From assembly GCF_021129195.1 (NCBI RefSeq), contig NZ_JAJOHW010000005.1:1-62110 (forward strand): a stretch of DNA of 62,110 nt, given 5' to 3'. The translations under genes were made by a program, and so were the position numbers. The notes beneath the pieces are model-generated. The model was not told the DNA's origin. It did no database searches and saw nothing but the letters and a program-made list of their open reading frames with translations. Positions within the stretch are counted from its first letter, which is position 1, and each line of letters begins with the position of its first letter. This document shows positions 1 through 8,202 of this stretch, in pieces. The stretch comes from Chromobacterium aquaticum (GTDB taxonomy: Bacteria > Pseudomonadota > Gammaproteobacteria > Burkholderiales > Chromobacteriaceae).

Positions 1-819
1 GGCGTGGACCTGGCGCTGACGGGCGCGTTCGGCGGCGAGGTCGCGCTTGAGCTGCAGCGCGACGCCGTCCACGCTCACCACCAGTCCGGGCGCGCCGCGT
101 CCGGGCGCGTACAGCGCGCTGGCCGGGTGCGGACGCACTTTCAGCTGCAGCCGCAAGCCGGTCTCGTCCAGCCGCAGCAGCGCGCGCAGAACGGCGTCGG
201 CCGGCTGGCTGGGCAGGCTGTCGTCGAAGCTGGCGCTGACGTCGTGCAAGGGCAGTTCCGGCGCGATGTCGCGGATGGCGTCCAGCACTTTCTTGCGGGC
301 GTGCCAGGGCAGGCTCAGGCTGTGGCCAAGCAGGGCGGCGATCTGGCGCACTTCCTCGTCCAGCCGGTAGACCGCGAGCCGGTCCGGCGCCAGCTTGCGC
401 CACAGCACGCCGGCGCAGGCGGCGATGCCGGGCGGGCTTAGCCGCAGGGAGATCTGTTCGCCCTGGCGCTCGAGTTCCAGCGCCACTTGGCCGGCTTCCA
501 CCCGCAGCGGCTGTTCCGGCGCGTCGGCCCAATACAGCGCCGGGTGGCCGACCAGCAGCGGCAGCGCGGCTAGCGCGTCCAGCGCCGCGTGCCCGTCGGC
601 GGCGATGTCGGCCTGCAAGGCGGCCAGCGCGCGCAGGATCAGCCGGTCCTGGCCGCTGAGCCAGTCCAGTTGCTCTTGTTCCGCCAGCAGCCTGGCCAGC
701 GGCAGGCGCCGGCCGCGGCCATGGCCGTCGGGACCTCGCGTTTGCTCGCAGGGCTGCAGTTCGACGCCGGAGGCTTCGATGCGCAGCCGCCAGGCCAGGC
801 GGGTGGCAGGGATGTGCAT
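1..819 (-). CDS. SNF2/DEAD-type helicase, N-terminal part (runs off the left edge)
   Basis: An open frame reads leftward from an ATG at 817-819 and leaves the window, showing about 273 residues. It begins MHIPATRLAWRLRIEASG. The arrangement of a leader, an LLVGHPALYW motif, an LRLSPP motif and a later LPWHARKKVLDAI segment resembles the N-terminal region that precedes the SNF2 ATPase core in bacterial SNF2-family helicases. No Walker motifs are visible because the gene is cut. It starts about 40 bp downstream of the hemL stop in the same direction, so it may be co-transcribed. The frame stays open upstream of the ATG, so the start could be earlier. Family assignment is from pattern memory and moderate; the coding frame itself is more secure, since other frames here look like shadows. 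Confidence 0.5.
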   Translation of the reverse strand, partial: MHIPATRLAWRLRIEASGVELQPCEQTRGPDGHGRGRRLPLARLLAEQEQLDWLSGQDRLILRALAALQADIAADGHAALDALAALPLLVGHPALYWADAPEQPLRVEAGQVALELERQGEQISLRLSPPGIAACAGVLWRKLAPDRLAVYRLDEEVRQIAALLGHSLSLPWHARKKVLDAIRDIAPELPLHDVSASFDDSLPSQPADAVLRALLRLDETGLRLQLKVRPHPASALYAPGRGAPGLVVSVDGVALQLKRDLAAERARQRQVHA

Positions 820-859
820 GCGGGAAGGCGCCGCCGCATCGAAGCGGCGGCGTTCAGGC

Positions 860-2137
860 TTAGACGCGGCTCAGCGCGCGGGCGGCGGCGGCCAGGGTCT
901 GCTCGATGAGGTCGTCGCTGTGGGCGCTGGAGACGAAACCGGCTTCGTAGGCGGACGGCGCCAGGTAGACGCCTTCGTCCAGCATCGCGTGGAAGAAGCG
1001 CTTGAAGCGTTCGATGTCGCAGCGGGTGGCTTCGGCGTAGGACTTGGGCGCGTGCTCGCTGAAGTAGAAGCCGAACATGCCGCCCACGCTGTCGCTGCTC
1101 ATGGTCACGCCGGCCGCGCGCGCGGCGTCGGCCAGGCCCTGGGCCAGGCGCGCGGTGCGGCGGCCCAGCTCTGCGTGGAAGCCCGGCTGCTGGATCAGCT
1201 TGAGGGTGGCGAGGCCGGCGGCCACCGACAGCGGATTGCCGGACAGGGTGCCGGCCTGGTAGACGTTGCCCAGCGGCGCGATGCAGGCCATGATGTCGGC
1301 GCGGCCGCCAAAGGCCGCCAGCGGCATGCCGCCGCCCACCACCTTGCCCAGCGTGGTCAGGTCCGGCTTGATGCCGTGCAGGCCCTGGGCGCAGTTCAGC
1401 GCCACGCGGAAGCCGGTCATCACTTCGTCGTAGATCAGCACCGCGCCGTGTTGCTCGGTCAGGCTGCGCAGCGCCTGGACGAACTCGGCCGAGGGCTGGA
1501 TCAAGTTCATATTGCCGGCGATCGGTTCCAGGATCACGCAGGCGATCTGGTCGCCGATTTCGCGGAAGGTCTTGTCCAGCTGTTCGACGTCGTTGTACTG
1601 CAGCACCAGGGTGTGCTTGGTGCAGTCGGCCGGCACGCCGCCGGAGGACGGGTTGCCGAAGGTGAGCAGGCCGGAGCCGGCCTTGACCAGCAGGCTGTCG
1701 GAGTGGCCGTGGTAGCAGCCTTCGAATTTGACGATGAGGTCGCGGCCGGTGAAACCGCGCGCCAGGCGGATCGCCGACATGGTGGCCTCGGTGCCGGAGG
1801 AGACCAGGCGCACTTGCTCGACCGAGGGCAGCAGCTTGCGGATTTCCTCGGCGATCAGCACTTCGCCCTCGGTGGGCGCGCCGAAGGACAGGCCGCCGAC
1901 GGCCGCTTCCTGCACCGCGCGCACCACGTCCGGGTGGGCATGGCCGACGATGGCCGGGCCCCAGGAACCTACGTAGTCCAGATACTGTTTGTCGTCGGCG
2001 TCCCAGAAGTAGGCGCCTTCGGCGCGCTTGACGAAGCGCGGCGTGCCGCCGACCTGGCCGAAGGCGCGCACCGGCGAGTTGACGCCGCCGGGGATGGATT
2101 TCTTGCCACGTTCAAACAGTTCCAGATTGCGGGACAT
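860..2137 (-). CDS. hemL: Glutamate-1-semialdehyde 2,1-aminomutase
   Basis: PLP enzyme of the C5 pathway that converts glutamate-1-semialdehyde to 5-aminolevulinate, the first committed precursor of tetrapyrroles, in the cytoplasm. The 425-residue product is the usual family length. It opens with the typical [21 protein letters not shown] region, has the [15 protein letters not shown] cofactor phosphate segment near residues 113-127, a YDEVMTGFR motif near 236-244, and the PLP-binding lysine in [12 protein letters not shown] (K265). Start is the ATG at 2135-2137. hemJ lies 1.8 kb away on the same strand, so two haem-synthesis genes are close but not in one operon. Confidence 0.97.
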   Translation of the reverse strand: MSRNLELFERGKKSIPGGVNSPVRAFGQVGGTPRFVKRAEGAYFWDADDKQYLDYVGSWGPAIVGHAHPDVVRAVQEAAVGGLSFGAPTEGEVLIAEEIRKLLPSVEQVRLVSSGTEATMSAIRLARGFTGRDLIVKFEGCYHGHSDSLLVKAGSGLLTFGNPSSGGVPADCTKHTLVLQYNDVEQLDKTFREIGDQIACVILEPIAGNMNLIQPSAEFVQALRSLTEQHGAVLIYDEVMTGFRVALNCAQGLHGIKPDLTTLGKVVGGGMPLAAFGGRADIMACIAPLGNVYQAGTLSGNPLSVAAGLATLKLIQQPGFHAELGRRTARLAQGLADAARAAGVTMSSDSVGGMFGFYFSEHAPKSYAEATRCDIERFKRFFHAMLDEGVYLAPSAYEAGFVSSAHSDDLIEQTLAAAARALSRV

Positions 2138-2293
2138 GTGCGTTTCCTTGTCGGGCGGCCGCGGCCGCGGGTGTGTTCGGATTGGGCGCGGGCGCTGGAC
2201 CCGCCATTGGCCGCTATTTTAACCGAGGCTGGTGTGGGTGGGCTATGAGTGATATATGCTTTTGACCATGTCATTTTCGATAGAGAACGCGTC

Positions 2294-2887
2294 ATGAAAA
2301 AAGCCGTATTTTTCTTATTGGATGAGTACGCCGAGTGGGAAAGCGCTTTTCTGGCCAGCCGGCTGGCGATGAGCAAGCAGTGGTCGGTGGCCACGGCCTC
2401 CTTGGAGCGGGGCGTGTGCAAATCCATGGGCGGTTTTACAACGGTTGTTGACTACTCTCTGATGGATATTCCCGGCGATACCGCGCTGTTGGTTTTAGTC
2501 GGCGGCAACGGCTGGGGCCTGGACAGCCCTGAGTTGAGGGAGAGGGTTGCCGCTTGCTTGGCAACAGGGGGTGTCGTGGCGGCAATTTGCGGGGCGGTGG
2601 ATTTTTTGGCGCGAAATGGCTTGTTGAATGATTATCGCCACACCGGCAATGCCCAGCATTTGTGGGCGGAATATCCGGAATATCGCCATCACGCAGGCTT
2701 TATCGCAGCGCAAACGGTGCGGGATAGAAACCTGATCACGGCGAATGGAACCGCGGCCATGGAGTTTTCGGAAAGCGTATTAAAATCTGTGCACGCGGGT
2801 GATGCGGCGGGAATAGAGATGGAGCATAGGCTATTCAGAATGGGCTACCATGATTACGTTCTGCAATATGGCAACCCATTCGCATAG
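2294..2887 (+). CDS. DJ-1/PfpI family (class I glutamine amidotransferase-like) protein
   Basis: A 197-residue cytoplasmic protein with the DJ-1/PfpI fold. The start MKKAVFFLLDEYAEWE carries the family's early acidic residue, and the nucleophile-elbow cysteine sits in VVAAICGAVDFLA (C99). Members of this superfamily include chaperone/deglycase-like proteins, proteases and stress proteins; the exact activity here cannot be read from the sequence. The ATG at 2294 is preferred over the longer frame from 2249 because it gives the expected N-terminus. The gene is visibly richer in A/T than its neighbours and is transcribed divergently from hemL, which fits recent acquisition or weak expression. 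Confidence 0.8.
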   Translation: MKKAVFFLLDEYAEWESAFLASRLAMSKQWSVATASLERGVCKSMGGFTTVVDYSLMDIPGDTALLVLVGGNGWGLDSPELRERVAACLATGGVVAAICGAVDFLARNGLLNDYRHTGNAQHLWAEYPEYRHHAGFIAAQTVRDRNLITANGTAAMEFSESVLKSVHAGDAAGIEMEHRLFRMGYHDYVLQYGNPFA

Positions 2888-2932
2888 CGCTGATCCAAGC
2901 TGGAAGTAGCCTATAGCGGCAGACCGGCAAGA

Positions 2933-3394
2933 CTACCAGCGGCTATAAGGGTTCTTGGACAGATAGGCGTTGGTGTAGCGGCCGTCCTCGGTGACTTCCG
3001 CGCCTATCCATTCCGGCTTGTCGAAGGGGGTGCTTTCATCCGGCAGTTCGATTTCTGCCAAGACCAGGCCGGCGTTTTCGCCGAAGAATTCGTCCACTTC
3101 CCAGATGAAGCCTCCATGCTCGATGCGGTGGCGCAGCTTGTCCACCACCATCGGGCACATCGCTCCCATGATGGTTTGCGCGTCGGCCAGCGGCACCGGG
3201 TATTCGAACTCGTGGCGGCTGACGTTGCTGATATTGCTTTTCAGCGTCAGCCAGGCTTGGTCGCCGACCACGCGCACGCGCACGGTGCGCTCCTTTTCCA
3301 CCGATAGATAACCCTGGCGGTATTGCACGCCGGGGGCCAGGCCGCGCCAGGCGTCGCCGATGACGACGAAGCGGCGTTCGATTTCCACTGCCAT
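2933..3394 (-). CDS. CYTH domain (triphosphate tunnel metalloenzyme) protein
   Basis: A 153-residue single-domain CYTH protein. The N-terminal EIERRF is the signature ExExK/R-type motif of triphosphate tunnel enzymes, followed by beta strands rich in Arg/Lys and Glu (RVRVVGDQAWLTLKS, HEFEYPVPL, LAEIELPDE). Small bacterial relatives act as inorganic triphosphatases rather than adenylate cyclases; that activity is inferred from the family. A good ribosome site, AGGAG, stands eight bases before the ATG at 3392-3394. The next gene upstream on this strand ends 56 bp away, separated by a short inverted-repeat relic (3408-3450). Confidence 0.85.
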   Translation of the reverse strand: MAVEIERRFVVIGDAWRGLAPGVQYRQGYLSVEKERTVRVRVVGDQAWLTLKSNISNVSRHEFEYPVPLADAQTIMGAMCPMVVDKLRHRIEHGGFIWEVDEFFGENAGLVLAEIELPDESTPFDKPEWIGAEVTEDGRYTNAYLSKNPYSRW

Positions 3395-3407
3395 TTCTTG
3401 CTCCTGA

Positions 3408-3450
3408 GAGCCTGTTCAATGCCGACACGCGGCGGCGATTGAACCGGTTC
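3408..3450. mobile_element. 43 bp TIR-to-TIR relic of the stop-codon MITE family
   Basis: The left end GAGCCTGTTCAAT and the right end ATTGAACCGGTTC are inverted repeats that match the termini of the larger elements at 13131, 17564, 39737 and 57222. Only about 16 bp separate them, so the element's core is gone. It is flanked by TGA (3405-3407) and TAA (3451-3453), imperfect TNA triplets. The right end supplies part of the stop codon of the secreted protein gene that ends at 3450 (complement of cta at 3450-3452). Confidence 0.6.
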
Positions 3451-3920
3451 TAATGGGCGATCTGTTCGCCCTTGGGTTTGCCACAGGCTTCCGCGCGCGG
3501 CGAAATCTGCAGATACAGCGATAGGCTGCTTTGTTGGGACACCACGCCGCTGGCCTGGCCGTAAGGCGTGGCGCGCTGCGGCCAGCTGCCCACCAGTTCC
3601 GGCTGCGCGCCGATCAGGGTCTGGGCGCTGATCATGCGCTTGCCATCCTGGTCGCTCCAGCTGGCGCTGGCGCTCAGCAGCGGCTTGGCCTGGGCGCGCA
3701 CCGCGGCGACGTTGCCGCCGATGCTGAGCAGGGCGTCGCCCACTTCGCGCTGGCCGGAGAAGGCGCCCTTGGCGTCCACGCACATCGGCAGCCGCAGCAG
3801 TTCGGCGCCGTCGCGGCGCAGCGTGGCCACCACTTCCGGCGGCAGCGCCGGCTTGGGCGGCAGCGGGGTGGCGGCCCAGGCGGGCAGACAGCCCAGCCAC
3901 AATGCAATCCATTTGCGCAT
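3450..3920 (-). CDS. Secreted hypothetical protein
   Basis: A 156-residue product with a clear Sec signal peptide (MRKWIALWLGCLPAWA followed by ATPLPP) and no recognised domain in the mature part. Two cysteines in the mature chain (LPMCVDAKG and EACGKPKG) could form a disulfide. The ATG at 3918-3920 is chosen over the one at 3927-3929 because GAGGAG lies directly against the upstream ATG but about nine bases before this one. It lies downstream of hemJ on the same strand with only a 13 bp gap, so co-transcription is likely. The stop codon is contributed by a MITE relic. Function unknown. Confidence 0.7.
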   Translation of the reverse strand: MRKWIALWLGCLPAWAATPLPPKPALPPEVVATLRRDGAELLRLPMCVDAKGAFSGQREVGDALLSIGGNVAAVRAQAKPLLSASASWSDQDGKRMISAQTLIGAQPELVGSWPQRATPYGQASGVVSQQSSLSLYLQISPRAEACGKPKGEQIAH

Positions 3921-3933
3921 GCGATCCATCTCC

Positions 3934-4350
3934 TCAGAACGGTTTGACCACCACCAGAATCACCACCGCCAGCAATACCAGCACCGGCAGTTCGTTGAAC
4001 ACGCGGAACCAGGTATGGCTGCGGCGGTTGGTTTTGGCGGCGAAGTCGCGGTAGAGCTTGCCGCAGCAGCCGTGGTAGCCGACCAAGAGCAGCACCAGGG
4101 TCAGCTTGGCGTGCAGCCAGCCGCCGCCGATGCCGAAGCCCAGCCACAGGCCAAGACCGGTGGCCAGCGCCAGCGCGGCCAGCGGGGTCATGAAGCGGTA
4201 GAGCTTGCGCGCCATCAGCAGCAGGCGCTGGTATTCGGCGTCCTGTTCCGCCAGCGCCAGGTTCACGTAGAGGCGCGGCAGGTAGAACAGCCCGGCGAAC
4301 CAGGACACCACGAAGAAGATGTGGAAGGCTTTCAGATAAAGGTAGCTCAC
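3934..4350 (-). CDS. hemJ: Protoporphyrinogen IX oxidase, membrane-bound HemJ type
   Basis: HemJ (former UPF0093) oxidises protoporphyrinogen IX to protoporphyrin IX in the inner membrane. The 138-residue product has about four membrane segments and the family's fixed residues: the early histidine in LKAFHIFFVVSWFAGLFYLPRL (H10), WLHAKL, GYHGCCGKL, NRRSHTWFRVFNELPVL and a VILVVVKPF end. The start is GTG (complement of cac at 4348-4350), preceded by AAGGAC. With hemL nearby, the strain makes haem by the C5 route with the oxygen-independent-looking HemJ form rather than HemY/HemG in this region. Confidence 0.93.
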   Translation of the reverse strand: MSYLYLKAFHIFFVVSWFAGLFYLPRLYVNLALAEQDAEYQRLLLMARKLYRFMTPLAALALATGLGLWLGFGIGGGWLHAKLTLVLLLVGYHGCCGKLYRDFAAKTNRRSHTWFRVFNELPVLVLLAVVILVVVKPF

Positions 4351-4423
4351 GATGTCCTTGTCGTTGCGGAGGGTCTGTCCATGGGTGTCGGCGCCGGGCG
4401 GCGCCGGGCCTGGCCGGCGGTGT

Positions 4424-4780
4424 TCACGCCGACGCCTCGTAGCGTTGCCTGAGCGCCTTGGGCAGCTTGGCCAGCACCAGGCGCCGCGCGTCGGCGAGGC
4501 CGACGTGCAGCTGTTCCAGGCTCAGCGCCTCCAGCGACGACACTTCTATCCAGCGCGCCCGCGCCAGATACGGCGCCGGTCGCACGCCGGGCAGGCCGCT
4601 GAGGACGAGAAAATCGTCGGCGGCCACCTTGTACATCACCGTGTCGTCGTGGAACAGCGCGAACATCTTGCTTTCCAGGCTGAGCACGCGCCGGGTTTCC
4701 CACTTGATGTCGAACTGGGCGCCCGGCAAGGCGCGGGCCTGGGCCAGCAGCGCGTCCACGTCCTCTTTGCTCAAGCCCAT
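4424..4780 (-). CDS. MmcQ/YjbR family protein
   Basis: A 118-residue protein of the CyaY-like-fold MmcQ/YjbR family. The characteristic features are an N-terminal helix (LSKEDVDALLAQARALPGA), the strand set KMFALFHDDTVMYKV and a C-terminal helix ending LPKALRQRYEA. Biochemical role is not established for most members; some bind DNA weakly. The ATG at 4778-4780 lies two bases past the stop of the M48 lipoprotein gene, so translation is probably coupled. A longer frame running to 4924 exists but its extra N-terminus is a shadow of the upstream gene. Confidence 0.82.
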   Translation of the reverse strand: MGLSKEDVDALLAQARALPGAQFDIKWETRRVLSLESKMFALFHDDTVMYKVAADDFLVLSGLPGVRPAPYLARARWIEVSSLEALSLEQLHVGLADARRLVLAKLPKALRQRYEASA

Positions 4781-4782
4781 GC

Positions 4783-5601
4783 TCAGCCTTTCTTCGCCGC
4801 CTGGTACAGCGGCATCACTTGCGGGATGCGCTGCTGCAGGTCGCGGATGCGGGTGGGGCCGGACGGATGGGTGGACAGGAATTCCACGCCGCCGCCATTG
4901 CCGGCCGCCTGCATCTTGTTCCACACATTGACCGCGGCGTTGGGGTCGTAGCCGGCGCGCGCCATCAGTTCCAGGCCCATGATGTCGGCCTCGGATTCCA
5001 TGGTGCGGCTATTGGGCTTGGACAGCGCCACATCGGTGACCATGGCGGCCATGTCCATCTGGTTCTGCTTGAGACCGGCCACCGCGCCCACCAGCGACAG
5101 GCCGACTTGCTGGGCGTAAGCCTGGCTCATGCCCTCGCGCGAGTGTTCGCGCAGCGCGTGCGAGATTTCATGGCCGATGACGGCGGCCAGTTCGGCGTCG
5201 CTCAGCTTGAGCTTGGTGATCAGGCCGGAGTAGACCATGATCTTGCCGCCGGCCATCGCATAGGCATTGGGTTCGTCATTGCGCATCACATTGACTTCCC
5301 AGCGCCATTTGGCGGCGTCGGGACGGAATACCGGCGCCTGGGCGATCAGGCGCTGGGATATCCGGCGCACCCGCGCCGTCATCGCCGCGTCGGTATTGAG
5401 CTGGCCGCCGGCGCGCGCCTTGCCCAGCTGCTGGGCATAGGATTTGGCCGACATCTGCTCCACTTCCTGGCTGGACAGCAGCATGGTCTGACCGCGGCTG
5501 ACGCCGACGGCGCCGCCCTGGGTGGTGTTGACCTGGGCACAGCCGGCCAGGGTGGTTGCGGCCAGCAGGGCGGCCAGGGTTTGACTCCAGAAACTTTTCA
5601 T
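4783..5601 (-). CDS. M48 family zinc metalloprotease lipoprotein
   Basis: A 272-residue periplasmic lipoprotein protease. The signal peptide ends in a lipobox, TTLAGC (Cys21), and the zinc-binding HEISH motif is at residues 144-148 with the downstream MESEADIMGLELMARAGYDP glutamate ligand region. This layout matches LoiP/YcaL-type M48 proteases that act on outer-membrane proteins. Start is the ATG at 5599-5601 (MKSFWSQTL); the extra upstream residues in the longer frame overlap the rubredoxin region and lack sense. Probably heads a two-gene unit with the YjbR gene. Confidence 0.92.
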   Translation of the reverse strand: MKSFWSQTLAALLAATTLAGCAQVNTTQGGAVGVSRGQTMLLSSQEVEQMSAKSYAQQLGKARAGGQLNTDAAMTARVRRISQRLIAQAPVFRPDAAKWRWEVNVMRNDEPNAYAMAGGKIMVYSGLITKLKLSDAELAAVIGHEISHALREHSREGMSQAYAQQVGLSLVGAVAGLKQNQMDMAAMVTDVALSKPNSRTMESEADIMGLELMARAGYDPNAAVNVWNKMQAAGNGGGVEFLSTHPSGPTRIRDLQQRIPQVMPLYQAAKKG

Positions 5602-5668
5602 TGCGGTATGGCCTCGTGGCCGCTTGTCGGCGGCGCGGCGGAGCATCCCGGCGGGCGTTGGCGCCGGC

Positions 5669-5833
5669 TCAGATTTCCACCATTTCGAAATCGTCTTTGC
5701 GCGCGTCGCAATCCGGGCAAGTCCAGTTGGGCGGAATGTCTTCCCACTTGGTGCCCGGCGGGATACCATCCTCCGGACGGCCGGCTTCCTCGTCGTAGAT
5801 AAAGCCGCAGATCAGACACATCCAAGTACGCAT
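5669..5833 (-). CDS. rubA: Rubredoxin
   Basis: A 54-residue cytoplasmic iron-sulfur electron carrier. Two CxxC knuckles bind the single Fe: [14 protein letters not shown] near the N-terminus and [13 protein letters not shown] near the C-terminus; the linker [15 protein letters not shown] is classic for rubredoxin. ATG at 5831-5833, TGA at 5669-5671. It is transcribed away from thiD, with about 110 bp between the two starts. Partner reductase is not in this window. Confidence 0.95.
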   Translation of the reverse strand: MRTWMCLICGFIYDEEAGRPEDGIPPGTKWEDIPPNWTCPDCDARKDDFEMVEI

Positions 5834-5941
5834 CGCATCACCTTGTGATCGAGTAAAACAGTTATTCTAAGAGTGGTCCGCGACACTGACAATGCGCCTG
5901 CCGGCCGCTCCGCCCATATACAGAACGAAGAGGTTTCCGTC

Positions 5942-6784
5942 TTGACCACTCAGCCCACTCCTCCCGTGGTCCTTACCCTGGCGGGCTCGGACCCTTCCGG
6001 CGGCGCCGGCATCCAGGCCGACATTCTGACGCTGGCCAGCCTGGGATGCCATCCTTTGTCGGTGATCACCGCGATTACGGTGCAGGATACCGTCGGCATC
6101 AATGACTTTATGGTGCTGGACGCGGACTGGGTCAATGACCAGGCGCGTTTTCTGATGGAAGACATTCCGGTCACCGCTTTCAAGATCGGCATGCTGGGCA
6201 GCGTGGAGAACGTGGCGGTGGTGGCGCAGCTGATCGCGGACTACCCGGACATCCCGGTGGTGCTGGATCCGGTGCTGGCCAGCGGCGGCGGCCACGAGTT
6301 GGCCGACGAGGACCTGATCGCCGCGATGCGCGACATGCTGATTCCGCAGGTGTCCATCCTGACGCCCAACAGCATAGAAGCGCGGCGCATCGCCAGCAAC
6401 GACGCCGACGAGGACGAGGATCTGACGCTGGAGCAGTGCGCGCAGCGCATCCTGGCGCTGGGCTGCCCGCACCTGCTGATCACCGGCACCCACGAAAACA
6501 CCAAGGAAGTGGTCAACCAGCTGTACGGTCCCGGCGGCCTGGTGCGCTCCGACGCCTGGGAGCGTCTGCCGGGCAGCTACCACGGCTCCGGCTGCACGCT
6601 GGCCTCGGCCATCGCCGGCATGCTGGCCACCGGCCTGTTGCTGCCGGAGGCGGTGCGCGAGGCGCAGGAGTACACCTATCAATCCCTGATCAACGGTTTC
6701 CGTCCCGGCATGGGCCAGTTCCTGCCCGACCGCATGTTCTGGGCGCGCGGCGACGAGGACGAAGACGATGCCGCCCAGGCTTGA
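5942..6784 (+). CDS. thiD: Hydroxymethylpyrimidine/phosphomethylpyrimidine kinase
   Basis: Ribokinase-fold enzyme that phosphorylates HMP and HMP-P for thiamine synthesis. Visible family motifs are VLTLAGSDPSGGAGIQADI near the start, PVVLDPVLASGGG, LTPNSIEA and the anion-hole region GSYHGSGCTLASAIAG. The TTG at 5942 is proposed as start because the homology begins just after it and GAAGAG stands upstream; an in-frame GTG at 5873 would add 23 unconserved residues. The C-terminus carries an unusual acidic tail (GDEDEDDAAQA). The stop overlaps thiE by 17 bp, so the two are translationally coupled. Confidence 0.93.
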   Translation: MTTQPTPPVVLTLAGSDPSGGAGIQADILTLASLGCHPLSVITAITVQDTVGINDFMVLDADWVNDQARFLMEDIPVTAFKIGMLGSVENVAVVAQLIADYPDIPVVLDPVLASGGGHELADEDLIAAMRDMLIPQVSILTPNSIEARRIASNDADEDEDLTLEQCAQRILALGCPHLLITGTHENTKEVVNQLYGPGGLVRSDAWERLPGSYHGSGCTLASAIAGMLATGLLLPEAVREAQEYTYQSLINGFRPGMGQFLPDRMFWARGDEDEDDAAQA

Positions 6785-7394
6785 GGGCTTGTACGCGGTC
6801 ACGCCGGACACCGTGGACAGCGTGAGCTTGCTGAGCCAGGTGGCGGCGGTGGCGCCGCACATCGACATCCTGCAATACCGCAACAAGAGCGAGGACGCGG
6901 CGCTGCGGCTGGAACAGGCGCGGGCGCTGGCCGATCTGTGTCGGCGTCATGGCGTGCTCTTCATCGTCAACGACGATGTGGAGCTGGCGGTGCAGACGGG
7001 CGCCGATGGCGTGCACTTGGGGCGCGATGACGCGGCGCTGAGCGCGGCGCGGCGGCGGCTGGGCGCGGCGGCGGTGATAGGCGCTTCTTGTTACGACAGC
7101 CTGGAGCGGGCGCGGCGCGCGGTGGAAGCCGGCGCCAGCTATATCGCCTTCGGCGCGGTGTTTCCATCCGCCACCAAGCCGCAAGCGGCGCAGGCGCCGC
7201 TGAGCCTGTTCGCCGCCGCGCGGGCGCTGGGCGCGCCCATGGTGGCGATAGGCGGCATAGACGCCGGCAATGCCGGCCAGGTGTTGCGGGCGGGGGCGGA
7301 TGCGCTGGCGGTGATCGGCGGCCTGTTCGCGCGGCCCGATCCCGCCGCCGCCGCGCGCGAACTGGCCGAGGCTTGCCGCCGGGCCGGCCGCTGA
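6768..7394 (+). CDS. thiE: Thiamine-phosphate synthase
   Basis: A 208-residue TIM-barrel enzyme that joins HMP-PP and HET-P to thiamine phosphate. Signature segments: LQYRNKS near residue 37, FIVNDDVELA, GADGVHLGRDD, GASCYDS, YIAFGAVFPSATKP and GGIDAGNAGQVLRAGADALAV. Follows thiD with overlapping ends. No TPP riboswitch pattern was found upstream of the pair. Length and motifs are all normal. Confidence 0.95.
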   Translation: MPPRLEGLYAVTPDTVDSVSLLSQVAAVAPHIDILQYRNKSEDAALRLEQARALADLCRRHGVLFIVNDDVELAVQTGADGVHLGRDDAALSAARRRLGAAAVIGASCYDSLERARRAVEAGASYIAFGAVFPSATKPQAAQAPLSLFAAARALGAPMVAIGGIDAGNAGQVLRAGADALAVIGGLFARPDPAAAARELAEACRRAGR

Positions 7395-7395
7395 A

Positions 7396-7430
7396 AACAA
7401 AACCGCCGCGCTGGGCGCGGCGGTTGGCGG
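7396..7430 (-). terminator. Rho-independent terminator for the small gene at 7440
   Basis: Read on the minus strand, a GC-rich hairpin with arms AACCGCCGCGC and GCGCGGCGGTT and a short loop is followed by TTTTGTTTT. It lies between the convergent thiE stop and the stop of the small gene at 7440. The T-run is on the minus strand only, so it best serves the minus-strand gene. Confidence 0.75.
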
Positions 7431-7439
7431 AGGGAAGGC

Positions 7440-7724
7440 TCAGCCTGGCGCTGGGCGCGAACTGCCGGCTATCAAGGCCCTGCTCACTTCCCCTGGCTTG
7501 ATGATGCCGTGTTCCACGCTGTAGGCCAGCAGCTCCAGCAGATAGTCGTGGCGGAAAATCAAGGACCCTTCCCATTCACTGCCCTGTTCGCCCTGGATGG
7601 CGGGCAGGGTGATGATCACGCGCTCGCCGTCTATCGTGTCCAGCGCGAACGCTTCCACGTTTCTGGCGATGCCGGATAAGGATCTGGCGGAAGGCTTGCC
7701 ATAATTCAAGGCGCGTATGCTCAT
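7440..7724 (-). CDS. Small protein of unknown function, paralogue of the one at 10427
   Basis: A 94-residue soluble protein, start MSIRALNYGKPS at the ATG 7722-7724 with AGGAG six bases upstream. Its middle reads EAFALDTIDGERVIIT, then QGSEWEGSLIFRHDYLLELL, which closely matches the 84-residue protein at 10427-10681 (FALDTIEGERVIIT, QGSEWEGSPIFRRDYLLALL). N- and C-termini differ. No signal peptide, membrane segment or known motif seen. I do not recognise the family. A longer frame to 7865 extends into non-coding sequence. Confidence 0.7.
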   Translation of the reverse strand: MSIRALNYGKPSARSLSGIARNVEAFALDTIDGERVIITLPAIQGEQGSEWEGSLIFRHDYLLELLAYSVEHGIIKPGEVSRALIAGSSRPAPG

Positions 7725-8202
7725 TGCTGACTCCTGTCGCATCGTGGTTTCTCTTTGGCCCGCGTTGATCTTGAAATGGCCCCGCGCTTGCCGCGGACGC
7801 CGGCTTGGCGCCGTTGGCCGCTGCGCGGAGGCCTGATACCTCGTCGCGTTTTCTGACCGCGCCAATCTGTTGTCGGCGTCGGTGTTGGGTGCAGCTGAAG
7901 TTTTGATTTAGACCCGCTAACAAAACCCCTGATCCTGCGTTGCGCTTCCTTGTCGTGCTACGGGTACTGCCTGCGTCGGCGCGCCTTGGCTCAGGTTCTC
8001 TGCGAGGTGTTGTTAGCGGCTCTTAGTCGCTGTCGGGCGCCGCGCGTGCATGGCGGCATGTCGGCGGGGGATGGCAGTCCGTCCGCGCGGCAGGCTGTCC
8101 CGCGCGGGCGTTGCCCGCGCAGCCTACCGCTTCAGGCTCAGAGCATAGTCTTTTTATGCTTTTTGAGTAACTCCAGGAAAATGGAGAATCGCCGGGAAGG
8201 CG
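7725..8202. other. Intergenic region with a MITE-like element and a GC hairpin
   Basis: No convincing gene in about 480 bp between the small gene and the PAS-HTH gene. It holds the inverted-repeat element at 7911-8022 and a strong hairpin with arms GCGCGGGC and GCCCGCGC near 8098-8118. Nearer the regulator's stop is a small CTCCA/TGGAG hairpin around 8170-8187. Short open frames on both strands here lack family features. Confidence 0.5.
7911..8022. mobile_element. 112 bp MITE-like element with TTA direct repeats (second TIR family)
   Basis: The left end GACCCGCTAACAAAACC and the complement of the right end, GAGCCGCTAACAACACC, match at 14 of 17 positions. The element is bracketed by TTA at 7908-7910 and TTA at 8023-8025, a 3 bp TNA-type duplication. 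Size, GAGCC-like tips and target triplet parallel the other MITE family in the window, suggesting a related transposase (IS5-like IS1031-type target choice), but the inner sequence is unrelated. No transposase is encoded. Confidence 0.65.

Noticed and set aside
395-2248. Long plus-strand frame of 617 codons over hemL
   Set aside because: It is the antisense of hemL and the SNF2-like gene; open because of high GC in the third codon position.
5834-5941. TPP riboswitch upstream of thiD
   Set aside because: The region is only about 100 bp and lacks the CUGAGA-type thi-box core.
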